Assembly: GCA_944383195.1 (NCBI GenBank)
Contig: CALWOP010000003.1
Span: 1-57,726 of the forward strand
DNA length: 57,726 nucleotides
From: an uncultured Oscillospiraceae bacterium
GTDB lineage: Bacteria > Bacillota > Clostridia > Oscillospirales > Oscillospiraceae
Direction of reading: 5' to 3'
Positions 47,654-56,501 of this stretch are shown piece after piece. Position 1 is the first letter of the stretch. Each line of letters starts with the position of its first letter. Both the position numbers and the translations under genes were made by a program. The notes under the pieces were generated by a model. The model was not told where the DNA came from, did not search any database, and saw only the letters and a program-made list of their open reading frames with translations.

Positions 47654-48061
47654 TTATTCCTGAAATTCCTTTTTTTCCTTTTGGCTCTGGATAAAATCCG
47701 TCACCTTATCCACCACCTCGGGCACCATGTCAATGACCCGATCCATGGTGGTAATGGGCGCGCCGCCTACCGGAAGCATCTTCACCGTTCCCTCCCGGAT
47801 CACCAAAAACGCCACCGGCTCCAGCTTTGCGCTGGCGGCGCTTCCGCCGCCGAAGTTTTTGTCCGCGCCGGCCTGCTTGGTGGAAAACTCCGTACCGCCG
47901 CCGCCCACACCGATGGACATCCGGGACACAGGGATCAAGGTGACTCCCTCCGCCTGGATGGGTGTGCCAATGATCACGTCGGCGTCAGCCATGGCCCGCA
48001 CCTGCTCCATGGTATCCTGCATCAGCCGGCCGAGGGGATTTTTCTTCTCCTGGTTTTCCAT
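47654..48061 (-). CDS. ytfJ: GerW/YtfJ sporulation protein
   Basis: 135 residues. The signature ADVIIGTPIQAEGVTLIPVSR followed by the Gly-rich GVGGGGTEF and the C-terminal PVGGAPITTMDRVIDMVPEV are typical of the GerW (YtfJ) family, a spore protein needed for normal germination in Bacillus. Soluble. Three nt after the DUF2953 gene, so translated from the same mRNA. It is a marker that the organism or its ancestors form spores. Confidence 0.93.
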   Translation of the reverse strand: MENQEKKNPLGRLMQDTMEQVRAMADADVIIGTPIQAEGVTLIPVSRMSIGVGGGGTEFSTKQAGADKNFGGGSAASAKLEPVAFLVIREGTVKMLPVGGAPITTMDRVIDMVPEVVDKVTDFIQSQKEKKEFQE

Positions 48062-48064
48062 AAA

Positions 48065-48691
48065 TCAGACCGCCTTTCTTTCCTTTTCTCTGGTACTCCG
48101 CCGCCCTTTGACGGCAGCCAATTTCGATAGGCCTTTCCGGCCAAAGTAAAGCCCCAGCCATACAGCCTGTCCCACTTTTATGGACATGGCCCCTGAGGCA
48201 TATAGTGTGGTATGCTCCGATTCAAAATCCAGCTCCACCCGTGCCCTGCCGTCTTTCACATGGAATGCCTGTGTAAGCGGCAGCCACAACGTCCCCAGGG
48301 CAGCGTTGGCATAGCCGTAGGCCATGGCCGCATCGGCGGGGTCGTGGGCTCCCGCCCGCAGCACCAGCTCCAACTGATCCACACGGAGCTTTTTGCGAAA
48401 CTGCCCGGCCGCTTCCAGCGCCAGGGGCAGCAGTTCCCGTACATACTCCAGCGCTCCGCCAGCGGGGGTCGGAGCCGTCTGAGCGGGAGGCTTTTCCGGC
48501 TCTTGTGTCTTTTCCTCCCGCACAGGCTTTTTTCTGCCTGGTTTACGGGGCCAAACTTTCCACCACACCGGGCCCAGCCGAATCCAAGCCGCGGCCCCCT
48601 GGGCGGTATATTCCCCCCGCACACCAACTCTTAGCTGCCCCAGCAGGAAGAAAACCGCCAGAATGGCAGCCAGGATCACAAGGCCGCTCAC
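48065..48691 (-). CDS. DUF2953 membrane-anchored protein
   Basis: 208 residues: one N-terminal membrane helix (about 3-20), a Pro/Lys-rich linker (about 48-77) and a C-terminal DUF2953 region (LELVLRAGAHDPADAAMAYGYANAALGTL). Family members sit beside scpB and ytfJ in sporulating Clostridia and Bacilli; function unknown. The ATG overlaps the scpB stop by 4 nt. Confidence 0.85.
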   Translation of the reverse strand: MSGLVILAAILAVFFLLGQLRVGVRGEYTAQGAAAWIRLGPVWWKVWPRKPGRKKPVREEKTQEPEKPPAQTAPTPAGGALEYVRELLPLALEAAGQFRKKLRVDQLELVLRAGAHDPADAAMAYGYANAALGTLWLPLTQAFHVKDGRARVELDFESEHTTLYASGAMSIKVGQAVWLGLYFGRKGLSKLAAVKGRRSTREKERKAV

Positions 48692-49308
48692 GGCTGTTCA
48701 ACCGGGTCTTCCGGTCCCTCCCCGTCCTGCTGTTCCGCCTGCCTTAAGCGGGCCAGACTGTTTTCCAGCTCCAGCGTCATCTGGCTGCCCTCCTGGGTGG
48801 AACTGGGCAGCTCGGGCAGCTCCTCAAGGCTGGATAGGCCAAAGGAGCGCAGAAAATTTTTCGTGGTGCGAAACTGCATAGGCCGTCCGGGAACCGCCAG
48901 TCGGCCCGCTTCTTCAATCAGTTCCCGCTCCAGCAGCAGCCCCACCGTATAGGAGCTGTCCACCCCGCGCACCTGATCCACATAGGCACGGGTCACCGGC
49001 TGATAGTAGGCGATGATGGCCAGCACCTCCAGAGCAGGCTGGGACAGGCGGGCAGGTTTGCGGCTCTCCAGGGTCTTCCGGATGTAAGGGGCATACTCCG
49101 GGGCGGAGCACAGCTGATAGCTGGTGTCCAGCTTCAGAAGGCGGATCCCCCGGCGGTCGTAGCTATATTTGTCCATCAGACGCTGGGCCACCGCGTCCAA
49201 GGTGGGCCGGTCCACCTCCAGCCCCAGGCACAGCCGCTCCACGGCCACCGGCTCACCGGCGGCAAACAGTACCCCTTCCAGGGCGGATTCCAACTCTTTT
49301 AGTTCCAA
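48688..49308 (-). CDS. scpB: Segregation and condensation protein B
   Basis: Winged-helix kleisin-associated subunit of the SMC-ScpAB condensin that organises the chromosome. 206 residues with two winged-helix domains (ALEGVLFAAGEPV near 9-21; ARLSQPALEVLAIIAYYQPVTRAYVDQVRG near 86-115). A C-terminal acidic tail. It starts 12 nt after scpA. Confidence 0.95.
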   Translation of the reverse strand: MELKELESALEGVLFAAGEPVAVERLCLGLEVDRPTLDAVAQRLMDKYSYDRRGIRLLKLDTSYQLCSAPEYAPYIRKTLESRKPARLSQPALEVLAIIAYYQPVTRAYVDQVRGVDSSYTVGLLLERELIEEAGRLAVPGRPMQFRTTKNFLRSFGLSSLEELPELPSSTQEGSQMTLELENSLARLRQAEQQDGEGPEDPVEQP

Positions 49309-49320
49309 TGGGCTGCCTCC

Positions 49321-50121
49321 TTACTCGCTGTCGGCGGTAAATTTGATTTCTTCCATTTCCTCAGCTTGGGTGCAGGTAACGGTACAGTCTTCCTCGGTTC
49401 CGGCCAGGCGCAGACGGTGGGCCTTACATAATTCCAGTACCGCCAGGAACGTGGCCACGATCTCAGACCGGCTGCGGTTGCCCTTGAACAGGGCCCGGAA
49501 GCGGGTCACGCCGAAGCGGACCAGCCGCTGAAGGATCTCCCCAGCCTTGTCGGCCACCGGGTAGGGCTCCCGCCCCACAATGCCTTGAAACGCCGACACC
49601 GGAGGGGGCAGCTTATTGTCTGAGCGGCTGAGCACCGCGGTCATTGCCCGCAGAAGATCCTGCTTGTCGTGCACATACCGATATGCCTTATCCGGCTGAA
49701 TGGCCTCCGGCACCTTAGTCAGATAATCCTGGCCAATCTGAAAACAGCCGTCCAGAGCCGGAACCACCGCTTTGATTTTCAGGTAGTTTTCGTTGCGCTG
49801 ATGGGCCTCCAGGGTGGCAATGAGCTGTTCCATCTCGCTCATGGCCTCTTCATCGTGAATGGACAGGAGCATTCTGGTTTTAATATAGATCAGATGGGAG
49901 GCCATGGTGACAAATTCGCTGGCCACCTCCAGGTCCAGCTCCTTGCGCTTGTTCATCCAGTCCAGATACTGGTCCAGAAGCAAAGAGATCTGGATATCTT
50001 TGATCTCCATCTTATTTTTGCTCAGAAGGTGCAAAATCAAATCCAGGGGGCCTACAAAATCTTCCAGATTTTCTTCTTTGGCCTTTACCACCCCTTCCAG
50101 GTGGTAAATGGGCGTATCCAC
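49321..50121 (-). CDS. scpA: Segregation and condensation protein A (kleisin)
   Basis: Kleisin that bridges the SMC heads with ScpB. 266 residues: N-terminal FVGPLDLILHLLSKNKMEIKDI (about 22-43) contacting the SMC neck, a central linker, and the C-terminal winged helix (RFRALFKGNRSRSEIVATFLAVLELCK). First gene of the scpA-scpB-DUF2953-ytfJ-dacF-rluB operon. Confidence 0.95.
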   Translation of the reverse strand: MDTPIYHLEGVVKAKEENLEDFVGPLDLILHLLSKNKMEIKDIQISLLLDQYLDWMNKRKELDLEVASEFVTMASHLIYIKTRMLLSIHDEEAMSEMEQLIATLEAHQRNENYLKIKAVVPALDGCFQIGQDYLTKVPEAIQPDKAYRYVHDKQDLLRAMTAVLSRSDNKLPPPVSAFQGIVGREPYPVADKAGEILQRLVRFGVTRFRALFKGNRSRSEIVATFLAVLELCKAHRLRLAGTEEDCTVTCTQAEEMEEIKFTADSE

Positions 50122-50158
50122 AAAGCAGGCCTCCTCTCAGGCAAAATGAGTTCAGAAT

Positions 50159-50187
50159 ATTATACCAGTTTGCCCGTAAAAACACAA
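50159..50187 (-). promoter_or_regulatory. Sigma-A promoter of the scpA operon
   Basis: Minus strand TTGTGT, 17-bp spacer, TATAAT, 38 bp upstream of the scpA start. Confidence 0.75.
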
Positions 50188-50272
50188 GAAAAAGAAACAG
50201 TTCTTCCTACAACGCAGCATCAATCATCCCACGTTTGTGATAGTTCTGTTACCTATTGTAACCGCTTTTTCC

Positions 50273-50301
50273 TTGAACCCGTCTTTTTTCTCTGATACGA
50301 T
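50273..50301 (+). promoter_or_regulatory. Promoter of the lipoprotein gene
   Basis: TTGAAC, 17-bp spacer, TACGAT. The later TTGACA at 50333-50338 overlaps the ribosome-binding site and is not a promoter element. Confidence 0.65.
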
Positions 50302-50351
50302 GATTTTAAGAACAAAGCTCTGAAAAAAACCGCTTGACAGGAGGTAACGTC

Positions 50352-51059
50352 ATGAAAACGCTTCGTATTGTCTCAGCTCTGGCGTGTGCAGCCGCTCTTC
50401 TCGCCGGCTGCGCCCAAAATGCAGCTTCTCCCTCTTCCTCGTCAGGTTCCTCCTTTGCTTCCAACCAATCGTCCAGCTTCACCGCCTCCTCTGCCACTTC
50501 TCTCAACGAGGATATCCTTGCCTCCCGATATATCGACATATCCACACTTCCCATGCTGGATCTGGATGTGGAAGAATCGGTCCAATTTGATGACCGTACT
50601 CTAGTTCTGGAAGACAGTATAGACAATGAGCTGGAATACTTGGTCTATCAGACCTACTATTACAAGACATCTGCCGATTTTACCGCCCGCCAGGACCTGT
50701 TGGGAGACAATGAATCCCTCCAAGTCTCCAACCGCAGCGAAGAAAAGAACTTTAAAAGCGGCAAATATATGACCAGTATCACGCTCCACGCTTTAAATAC
50801 TCTGACTTATGAGGATCTGGAGCATACGGCGGCTTATGTCAAAGAGGATTTGCTCAAACAAATCGATCAATCTGCCCTGACCGAATATGCCATCGTTCAG
50901 GTTGACTTGGACTGGACCTACTCCCAGGCCCAGTTGGAAGCTGGCCCTCAGTTGGGGGAAGGCCGGTATCTGCGCTATTTCCTGTTGGGGAAGACAGAAA
51001 AAATCCCCGAATTTCGCTGGTATGAGCTATATTGGGATGATTTTCTGGAAGAAGCGTAA
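50352..51059 (+). CDS. Predicted lipoprotein of unknown function
   Basis: 235 residues. Signal sequence with lipobox LLAGC (cleavage before Cys near 18), a Ser-rich linker (about 24-46) and a soluble domain of about 185 residues with no family I recognise. It is acidic and has many Tyr/Asp (YYYKTSADF, DWTYSQAQLE, FRWYELYWDDF). ATG 50352 follows GGAGGTAACGTC. Single gene with its own promoter and a bidirectional terminator; expected on the outer face of the membrane. Confidence 0.8.
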   Translation: MKTLRIVSALACAAALLAGCAQNAASPSSSSGSSFASNQSSSFTASSATSLNEDILASRYIDISTLPMLDLDVEESVQFDDRTLVLEDSIDNELEYLVYQTYYYKTSADFTARQDLLGDNESLQVSNRSEEKNFKSGKYMTSITLHALNTLTYEDLEHTAAYVKEDLLKQIDQSALTEYAIVQVDLDWTYSQAQLEAGPQLGEGRYLRYFLLGKTEKIPEFRWYELYWDDFLEEA

Positions 51060-51116
51060 AAGACTTAACCTCTCCTTTTCCGTCCGCACGGCTTTTTCGG
51101 ACCTCTGTACATACCA

Positions 51117-51156
51117 AAACCCCCGACTCCGTATTGAGCGGAGCCGGGGGTTTCCT
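51117..51156. terminator. Bidirectional terminator between the lipoprotein gene and engB
   Basis: AAACCCCCGACTCCG (51117-51131) pairs with 51139-51153, one mismatch, with A and T runs on the two sides. Confidence 0.85.
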
Positions 51157-51749
51157 TATGCCTTTATGCCGGATAAAATCGCCCGGAGCAGTTCATCTCG
51201 TCCGGTCCCCTTCTCCGCGGAGAAAGGGATGAGCACGGCGTTTTCCTCCAGCTGCAAAGTCTCCCGGACAAGCTGAAGATTGGGCTCGATCTCGCTCTTT
51301 TTCAGCTTGTCCAGCTTGTTGGCTACCACAATGAGCGGACAGCCGGTGTCCCTAAACCACTGGGCCATGGTGCAGTCATCGGCGGTAGGTTTATGCCGGG
51401 AATCCACGATCATGACCCCCAGAGTCAACAGGTCGGGTCGGGCAAAGTAGTCCTCCATCAGCTTGCCCCACCTGTCCCGCTCCGCCTTGGACACCTTGGC
51501 GTAGCCGTAACCGGGCAGATCCACCAGATAGAATGCACCGTCAATTTTAAAATAGTTGATATGGATGGTTTTTCCCGGAGCAGCCCCCACCCGGGCAAAG
51601 TTCTTCCGGTTCAAAAGCCGGTTGATAACCGAGGACTTGCCCACGTTGGACCGGCCCGCAAAAGCCACCTGGGGCAGGCCGTCTTCCAGAAAATTTTTGG
51701 GAGAAACGGCGGAGAGGACAAACTCCGCCTTTTGTACGTTCACAGCCAT
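51156..51749 (-). CDS. engB: Ribosome-biogenesis GTPase EngB/YsxC
   Basis: Essential GTPase of large-subunit assembly. 197 residues. G1 AGRSNVGKSS (about 31-40), G2 with GKTIHINYF, G3 DLPGYGYAKV near 76, G4 NKLDKL near 143. ATG 51749 follows AAGGAGG; the frame upstream belongs to the lon end. The lon-engB pair is conserved in Firmicutes. Confidence 0.95.
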   Translation of the reverse strand: MAVNVQKAEFVLSAVSPKNFLEDGLPQVAFAGRSNVGKSSVINRLLNRKNFARVGAAPGKTIHINYFKIDGAFYLVDLPGYGYAKVSKAERDRWGKLMEDYFARPDLLTLGVMIVDSRHKPTADDCTMAQWFRDTGCPLIVVANKLDKLKKSEIEPNLQLVRETLQLEENAVLIPFSAEKGTGRDELLRAILSGIKA

Positions 51750-51762
51750 GGCTTCTCCCTCC

Positions 51763-54198
51763 TTATTGCCGGGGCCGCCGGGCATCTCTGCCTTTCACCG
51801 GAACCGTTGGGATGGAAATGGGTTCCTCCTTTTTCTCCGCAGCTGGCAGCTCCACTACCTCTGCGGGACGGTTCAGCGCAGCAGCAAGCACTTGATCCGC
51901 CCGCTCCACCAGAATGAACTGGAGGGCCTTTCGTACCGTCTGGTCGATCTCCTCCAGATCCTTTTCATTATCGGCGGGGATGATCACAGTCTTGATTCCA
52001 TTGCGGAAAGCGGCCATAGTCTTTTCCTTCAATCCACCGATGGGCAGCACCCGTCCGCGGAGGGTGACCTCGCCGGTCATGGCAATGCCCCGGCGTACCG
52101 GCCGCCCTGTGAGGGCCGAGACCATAGCAGTGGTGATGGCGATACCGGCGGAAGGCCCGTCCTTGGGGACGGCTCCCTCGGGGAAGTGGACATGGATGTC
52201 CTTCTCCTTGTAGAAATCGGTGGGGATTCCCAGCCGGTCAGACTGGCTGCGGATGTAGCTGAGGGCGGCGTGGGCCGACTCCTTCATCACATCTCCCAGA
52301 TTGCCGGTAAGCTCCACTTTGCCCGAGCCTGGAATCACGTTGACTTCCACTTCCAGAAGCTCCCCGCCCACCGAAGTCCAGGCAAGGCCGTTGACCACGC
52401 CCACACGCTCCTCCAGAGCCTGGCGCTCGGGGTGGTATCGGGGGATACCCAGATATTCTTCCAGGTCTTTTTCTGTGATACGGATCGTCTTCACATCGTC
52501 CGTGACCACCTTCATTGCGGCCTTCCGGCACAGACCGGCCAGCCGTCGCTCCAGCACACGCACGCCGGATTCCCGGGTGTAGGCGGAAATGATCTCCCTC
52601 AATGCCCCGTCAGACACCTTCAGCTGTGCCTTGGTCAGACCATGGCGCTTAAGCTCCTTGGGCAGCAGGTGCTTTTTGGCTATCTGCACCTTCTCCTCAT
52701 CGGTGTAGCTGCCCAGCTCAATGACCTCCATCCGGTCCAGCAGGGGGCGGGGAATGGTGTCCAGACTGTTGGCCGTGGTGATAAACATGACCTCAGACAG
52801 GTCAAAGGGAATTTCCAGGAAGTTATCCCGGAAGGTTCCATTCTGCTCCCCGTCCAATACCTCCAGCAAAGCCGAAGCGGGGTCGCCCCGGTGGTCATGA
52901 CCCAGCTTGTCGATTTCGTCCAGCAGCATCAGGGGATTGCAGCTGCCGCACTGGTTGATGGCAGAGATGATCCGTCCGGGCATAGCGCCCACATAGGTCT
53001 TCCGGTGGCCCCGGATCTCCGCCTCATCGCTGACGCCGCCCAGAGAGAGCCTTGCCAGCTTCCGGTTCATGGCCCGGGCCATGGACATGGCGATGGAGGT
53101 CTTACCTACGCCCGGGGGGCCCACCAGGCAGATGACCTGCCCTTTCAATTCCGGAGCCAGCTGTTTGACAGCCACAAACTCCAAAATGCGCTCTTTCACT
53201 TTCTCCAGGCCATAGTGGTCCTGGTCCAGCGCCTTGCGCACAGCGGCCACGCTGACTTTCTCCTTGGTCTTTACCCCCCAGGGCAGTTCCAGACATATGT
53301 CAAGATAGTTGCGCAGCACCGTTCCCTCAGAGGAGCCATAGGACTGCTTGGCCAGACGGCCCAGCTCTTTGGTGAGCTTCTCCCGTACCTGGTCAGGGAG
53401 GTCAGTCTTGGCGATCTTCTGCCGGTACTCCTCTATTTCATCGGCTCCTTCGCCCTCCCCCAGCTCATTCTGGATGGCTTTCATCTGCTCCCGCAGATAG
53501 TAATCCCGCTGGTGGTCGGCCATCTGCTCCCGGGCCTTGTTCTGGATCTCGTTGTCCAGAGCAAGGATCTCCACTTCCCGCTCCAGCAGCTTATGAAGCT
53601 TCTCCAGCCGCTTGGCAGGACGCAGCTCCTCCAGGATAGCCTGCTTGTCGCTGTTGCGCATGGGAATATTCTGGGCGATATAGTCTGCGATATGGCCGGG
53701 GTCCTGGCTGGCCAGCACATGAATGATCAGATCGGGAGCGAGCTTGGGTGCCAACTCCGCATATTGTTGGAACAGGTCATAGGTGGCGCGCATCAGCGCT
53801 TCGGTCTTGGCTGAGCTTCGGGCGGGCGCCTCCTGGACGGGGATTTCCTGCACTTCCGCCTCCAGGCTGGGCTCAGTGCGCAGCAGCTGGAGCATACGGC
53901 CCCGGCTCTGCCCCTCTACCATGACCCGCACATTATCTCCGGGCATACGGAGGATCTGCCGGATATTGGAAATGGTGCCGATCTGGTAGAGGTCTCCCAG
54001 CTCCGGCTCCTCCACGCCAATATCTTTTTGTCCCACCAGAAAAATCGGGCTTCCGGCGCTCATGGCAGTCTCCAGCGCTTTGATGGAGATGTCCCGGGAC
54101 ACCTCAAAATGGATCAGTACATTGGGAAACACTGTCAGTCCCCGCAGGGCAATGACAGGCATGGTGGTGGTATGGAGCACATCCCATTCTTTGCTCAT
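51763..54198 (-). CDS. lon: ATP-dependent protease Lon
   Basis: Soluble AAA+ protease removing damaged and regulatory proteins. 811 residues: N-terminal LON domain ([20 protein letters not shown], about 13-32), coiled segment, AAA domain with Walker [14 protein letters not shown] near 350 and Walker [12 protein letters not shown] near 415, then the Ser-Lys protease domain with the catalytic Ser in [10 protein letters not shown] near 675 and the Lys near 718. ATG 54198 follows GAGAGGAAGTGAA. Downstream of clpX beyond a terminator-like hairpin, upstream of engB. Confidence 0.96.
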   Translation of the reverse strand: MSKEWDVLHTTTMPVIALRGLTVFPNVLIHFEVSRDISIKALETAMSAGSPIFLVGQKDIGVEEPELGDLYQIGTISNIRQILRMPGDNVRVMVEGQSRGRMLQLLRTEPSLEAEVQEIPVQEAPARSSAKTEALMRATYDLFQQYAELAPKLAPDLIIHVLASQDPGHIADYIAQNIPMRNSDKQAILEELRPAKRLEKLHKLLEREVEILALDNEIQNKAREQMADHQRDYYLREQMKAIQNELGEGEGADEIEEYRQKIAKTDLPDQVREKLTKELGRLAKQSYGSSEGTVLRNYLDICLELPWGVKTKEKVSVAAVRKALDQDHYGLEKVKERILEFVAVKQLAPELKGQVICLVGPPGVGKTSIAMSMARAMNRKLARLSLGGVSDEAEIRGHRKTYVGAMPGRIISAINQCGSCNPLMLLDEIDKLGHDHRGDPASALLEVLDGEQNGTFRDNFLEIPFDLSEVMFITTANSLDTIPRPLLDRMEVIELGSYTDEEKVQIAKKHLLPKELKRHGLTKAQLKVSDGALREIISAYTRESGVRVLERRLAGLCRKAAMKVVTDDVKTIRITEKDLEEYLGIPRYHPERQALEERVGVVNGLAWTSVGGELLEVEVNVIPGSGKVELTGNLGDVMKESAHAALSYIRSQSDRLGIPTDFYKEKDIHVHFPEGAVPKDGPSAGIAITTAMVSALTGRPVRRGIAMTGEVTLRGRVLPIGGLKEKTMAAFRNGIKTVIIPADNEKDLEEIDQTVRKALQFILVERADQVLAAALNRPAEVVELPAAEKKEEPISIPTVPVKGRDARRPRQ

Positions 54199-54228
54199 AA
54201 CATTTCACTTCCTCTCAGGGGTACATAA

Positions 54229-54277
54229 AAGCACAGCGCCCCCGGCTCCGCCGTTCCGGGGAGACCGCGGGGCGCCT
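54229..54277 (-). terminator. Terminator-like hairpin between clpX and lon
   Basis: GCGCCCC (54238-54244) pairs with GGGGCGC (54271-54277) around a GC-rich inner stem; on the minus strand it is followed by GCTTTTATG. Probably partial. Confidence 0.5.
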
Positions 54278-54288
54278 GTATGGATTTT

Positions 54289-55611
54289 TTAACCGGCACT
54301 GGTCCCGGGCATACCCGCTCCCCGGTCCAACTGCGCGCTTGCCTTGCCCAGCTTGGGCCGCTGGGTCCGGTTAACATCCCACTGAAGCTCCGGCGCTTCC
54401 CCATCGGTCACGCAGGCCGGGGTGATGATCACCTTCACAATGGTGGGATCGGAGGGCACATCATACATCACCTTTGTCATGATGTCTTCCAGCACAGCCC
54501 TCAAGCCTCGAGCGCCGATGCCGCGCTCTACCGCCCGGTCTGCGATGGCCTCCAGAGCCTCCTGGGTAAATTCCAGCTCCACCTGGTCGTACTCCAGCAG
54601 CTTCTGATACTGCTTGACCAGCGCGTTCTTGGGCTCGGTGAGGATCTTTACCATCTGGTCCCGGTCCAGGGATTCCAGCGTCGTGACCACCGGCAGGCGG
54701 CCCACCAGCTCGGGGATGATGCCGAACTTCAGCAGGTCCTGGGGCTGGATCTCTTTCATCAGCTCGCCCACATTCCGCTCCTTGCGGCTTTGGATCTCGG
54801 CCCCAAAGCCCAGAGAGCGCTTATCCAGGCGGTGCTCAATGATTTTATCAATGCCGTCAAAGGCGCCGCCGCAGATGAAGAGGATATTCCGGGTGTCGAT
54901 CTGAATAAACTCCTGGTGAGGATGCTTCCGGCCGCCCTGGGGCGGGACGTTGGCCACAGTGCCCTCCAGGATCTTCAGCAAGGCCTGCTGCACGCCTTCG
55001 CCGGACACGTCACGGGTAATGGAGGTATTCTCGCTCTTCCGGGCGATCTTATCCATCTCATCAATGTAGATGATCCCCCGCTCAGCCAGCTCGATGTCAT
55101 AATCGGCTGCCTGCACCAGACGCAGGAGAATATTCTCCACGTCATCGCCCACGTAGCCCGCCTCGGTAAGGGTGGTGGCGTCGGCAATGGCAAAGGGAAC
55201 TTTCAGCACTCGGGCCAGGGTCTGGGCAAAGAGGGTCTTCCCGCAGCCGGTAGGACCCATGAGGAGGATGTTGCTCTTCTGCAGCTCCACATCCTCTCCC
55301 CCGCCAAAGTAAATACGCTTATAGTGGTTGTATACCGCCACGGACAGGGCTACTTTGGCCTTCTCCTGTCCGATAATATACTGGTCCAGAACGGCGTGGA
55401 TCTCTTTGGGGGTGGGCAGGGCATCGGGGATTTCTCCCACGTTGCCCATGTCATCGTCCAGCAGGAGCCCTTCGGCTCCCATGGCCTCCATACAGAGATT
55501 GACACACTCATCACAGATATATACGCCGGGACCGGCGATCATCCGTTTGACCTGATCCTGATGCTTGCCGCAAAAGGAACAGTGGATGCTTTTTTCATCG
55601 TTGCGAGCCAT
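54289..55611 (-). CDS. clpX: ClpX, ATPase subunit of ClpXP protease
   Basis: AAA+ unfoldase feeding proteins to ClpP. 440 residues: N-terminal zinc finger ([10 protein letters not shown] ... CDECVNLC; Cys near 11, 14, 33, 36), Walker A GPTGCGKT near 113, Walker [12 protein letters not shown] near 178, and the ClpP-binding IGF-like loop SLGFGAE near 262. It follows clpP by 27 nt in the same operon. Confidence 0.96.
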   Translation of the reverse strand: MARNDEKSIHCSFCGKHQDQVKRMIAGPGVYICDECVNLCMEAMGAEGLLLDDDMGNVGEIPDALPTPKEIHAVLDQYIIGQEKAKVALSVAVYNHYKRIYFGGGEDVELQKSNILLMGPTGCGKTLFAQTLARVLKVPFAIADATTLTEAGYVGDDVENILLRLVQAADYDIELAERGIIYIDEMDKIARKSENTSITRDVSGEGVQQALLKILEGTVANVPPQGGRKHPHQEFIQIDTRNILFICGGAFDGIDKIIEHRLDKRSLGFGAEIQSRKERNVGELMKEIQPQDLLKFGIIPELVGRLPVVTTLESLDRDQMVKILTEPKNALVKQYQKLLEYDQVELEFTQEALEAIADRAVERGIGARGLRAVLEDIMTKVMYDVPSDPTIVKVIITPACVTDGEAPELQWDVNRTQRPKLGKASAQLDRGAGMPGTSAG

Positions 55612-55638
55612 TGCTACACCTCGTTCTCGGGAATAAAA

Positions 55639-56220
55639 TCAGCGCTTTTCGATCACCTTGTCGATAAGGCCATACTCCATGGCCTCCTGGGCGGTCATAA
55701 AGTTGTCTCGCTCACAGTCGGCGGTGACCACTTCGATGGGCTTGCCGGTATTTTCGGCCAGGATGCGGTTCATTCTGGTCTTCACCACTTCCAAGCGCTT
55801 GAGATGGATGGCCATATCGGTGATCTGGCCCTGGGTTCCGGCAGAGGGCTGATGGATCATGATCTCCGCATTGGGCAGCGCCAGACGCTTGCCCTTTGTG
55901 CCCGCAGCCAGAAGGAACGCGCCCATAGAGGCGGCCATACCGATGCAGATGGTGGACACATCGCACTTCACATACTGCATGGTGTCATAGATGGCCATGC
56001 CGGCGGTCACTGAGCCGCCCGGACTGTTGATGTAGAACTGAATGTCCTTGTCCGGGTCCTGGGCCTCCAGATACAGCAGCTGGGCTACGATCAGAGAAGC
56101 GGTGGTGTCATTGACTTCTTCCGACAACATGATGATGCGGTCGTTGAGCAGACGGGAGAAAATGTCATAGGAGCGCTCGCCCCGGTTGGTCTGCTCTACT
56201 ACATAAGGAACTAAACTCAT
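55639..56220 (-). CDS. clpP: ClpP, proteolytic subunit
   Basis: Tetradecameric serine protease. 193 residues: the catalytic Ser in [11 protein letters not shown] (near 96), His in MIHQPSAG (near 121) and Asp near 170 (TADCERD). ATG 56220 follows AAAAGGAG. Its upstream region carries a CIRCE element over the promoter, so it is probably under HrcA. First gene of clpP-clpX. Confidence 0.96.
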   Translation of the reverse strand: MSLVPYVVEQTNRGERSYDIFSRLLNDRIIMLSEEVNDTTASLIVAQLLYLEAQDPDKDIQFYINSPGGSVTAGMAIYDTMQYVKCDVSTICIGMAASMGAFLLAAGTKGKRLALPNAEIMIHQPSAGTQGQITDMAIHLKRLEVVKTRMNRILAENTGKPIEVVTADCERDNFMTAQEAMEYGLIDKVIEKR

Positions 56221-56315
56221 CTTCGATACTCCTTTTTAGGCAAGATACCAAAGTATACCCCGTTCCAGGAAAAAACAATCCCAAAGTACGGGTTTGGTAT
56301 GGATCGGTTTCTGTC

Positions 56316-56345
56316 GTTTTAGCACTCATGCCTTTTGAGTGCCAA
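56316..56345 (-). promoter_or_regulatory. clpP promoter overlapped by a CIRCE (HrcA) operator
   Basis: CIRCE inverted repeat TTAGCACTC-9 nt-GAGTGCCAA at 56319-56345, one base from the consensus. On the minus strand TTGGCA (56345-56340), an 18-bp spacer and TAAAAC (56321-56316) form a promoter almost wholly covered by the operator. Confidence 0.88.
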
Positions 56346-56454
56346 GGTTCAGTTATGATAATAACCGCTTCCCCGCAAAAAATCAACCCCCGATTTTGAA
56401 AAACGGAGGTTTATTGAAAATGTTTACGCCGCGTTCATATCTGTCCCATAAATA

Positions 56455-56490
56455 TGGTCACACCCGGGGCGGCAGCGGGCCGCCCCGGGT
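56455..56490 (-). terminator. Terminator-like hairpin after tig
   Basis: ACCCGGGGCGGC (56462-56473) pairs with 56479-56490 around AGCGG. T-rich DNA on the minus side is weak (ATATTTATG). The stretch 56346-56454 shows nothing else. Confidence 0.6.
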
Positions 56491-56501
56491 CTGTGTTTTC
56501 T

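Noticed and set aside
50333..50338. TTGACA as a -35 box for the lipoprotein gene
   Set aside because: It lies directly before the ribosome-binding site and start codon, with no room for a -10 box and transcription start.
51556..53814. 752-codon plus-strand frame opposite lon
   Set aside because: Shadow of lon, which has all motifs.
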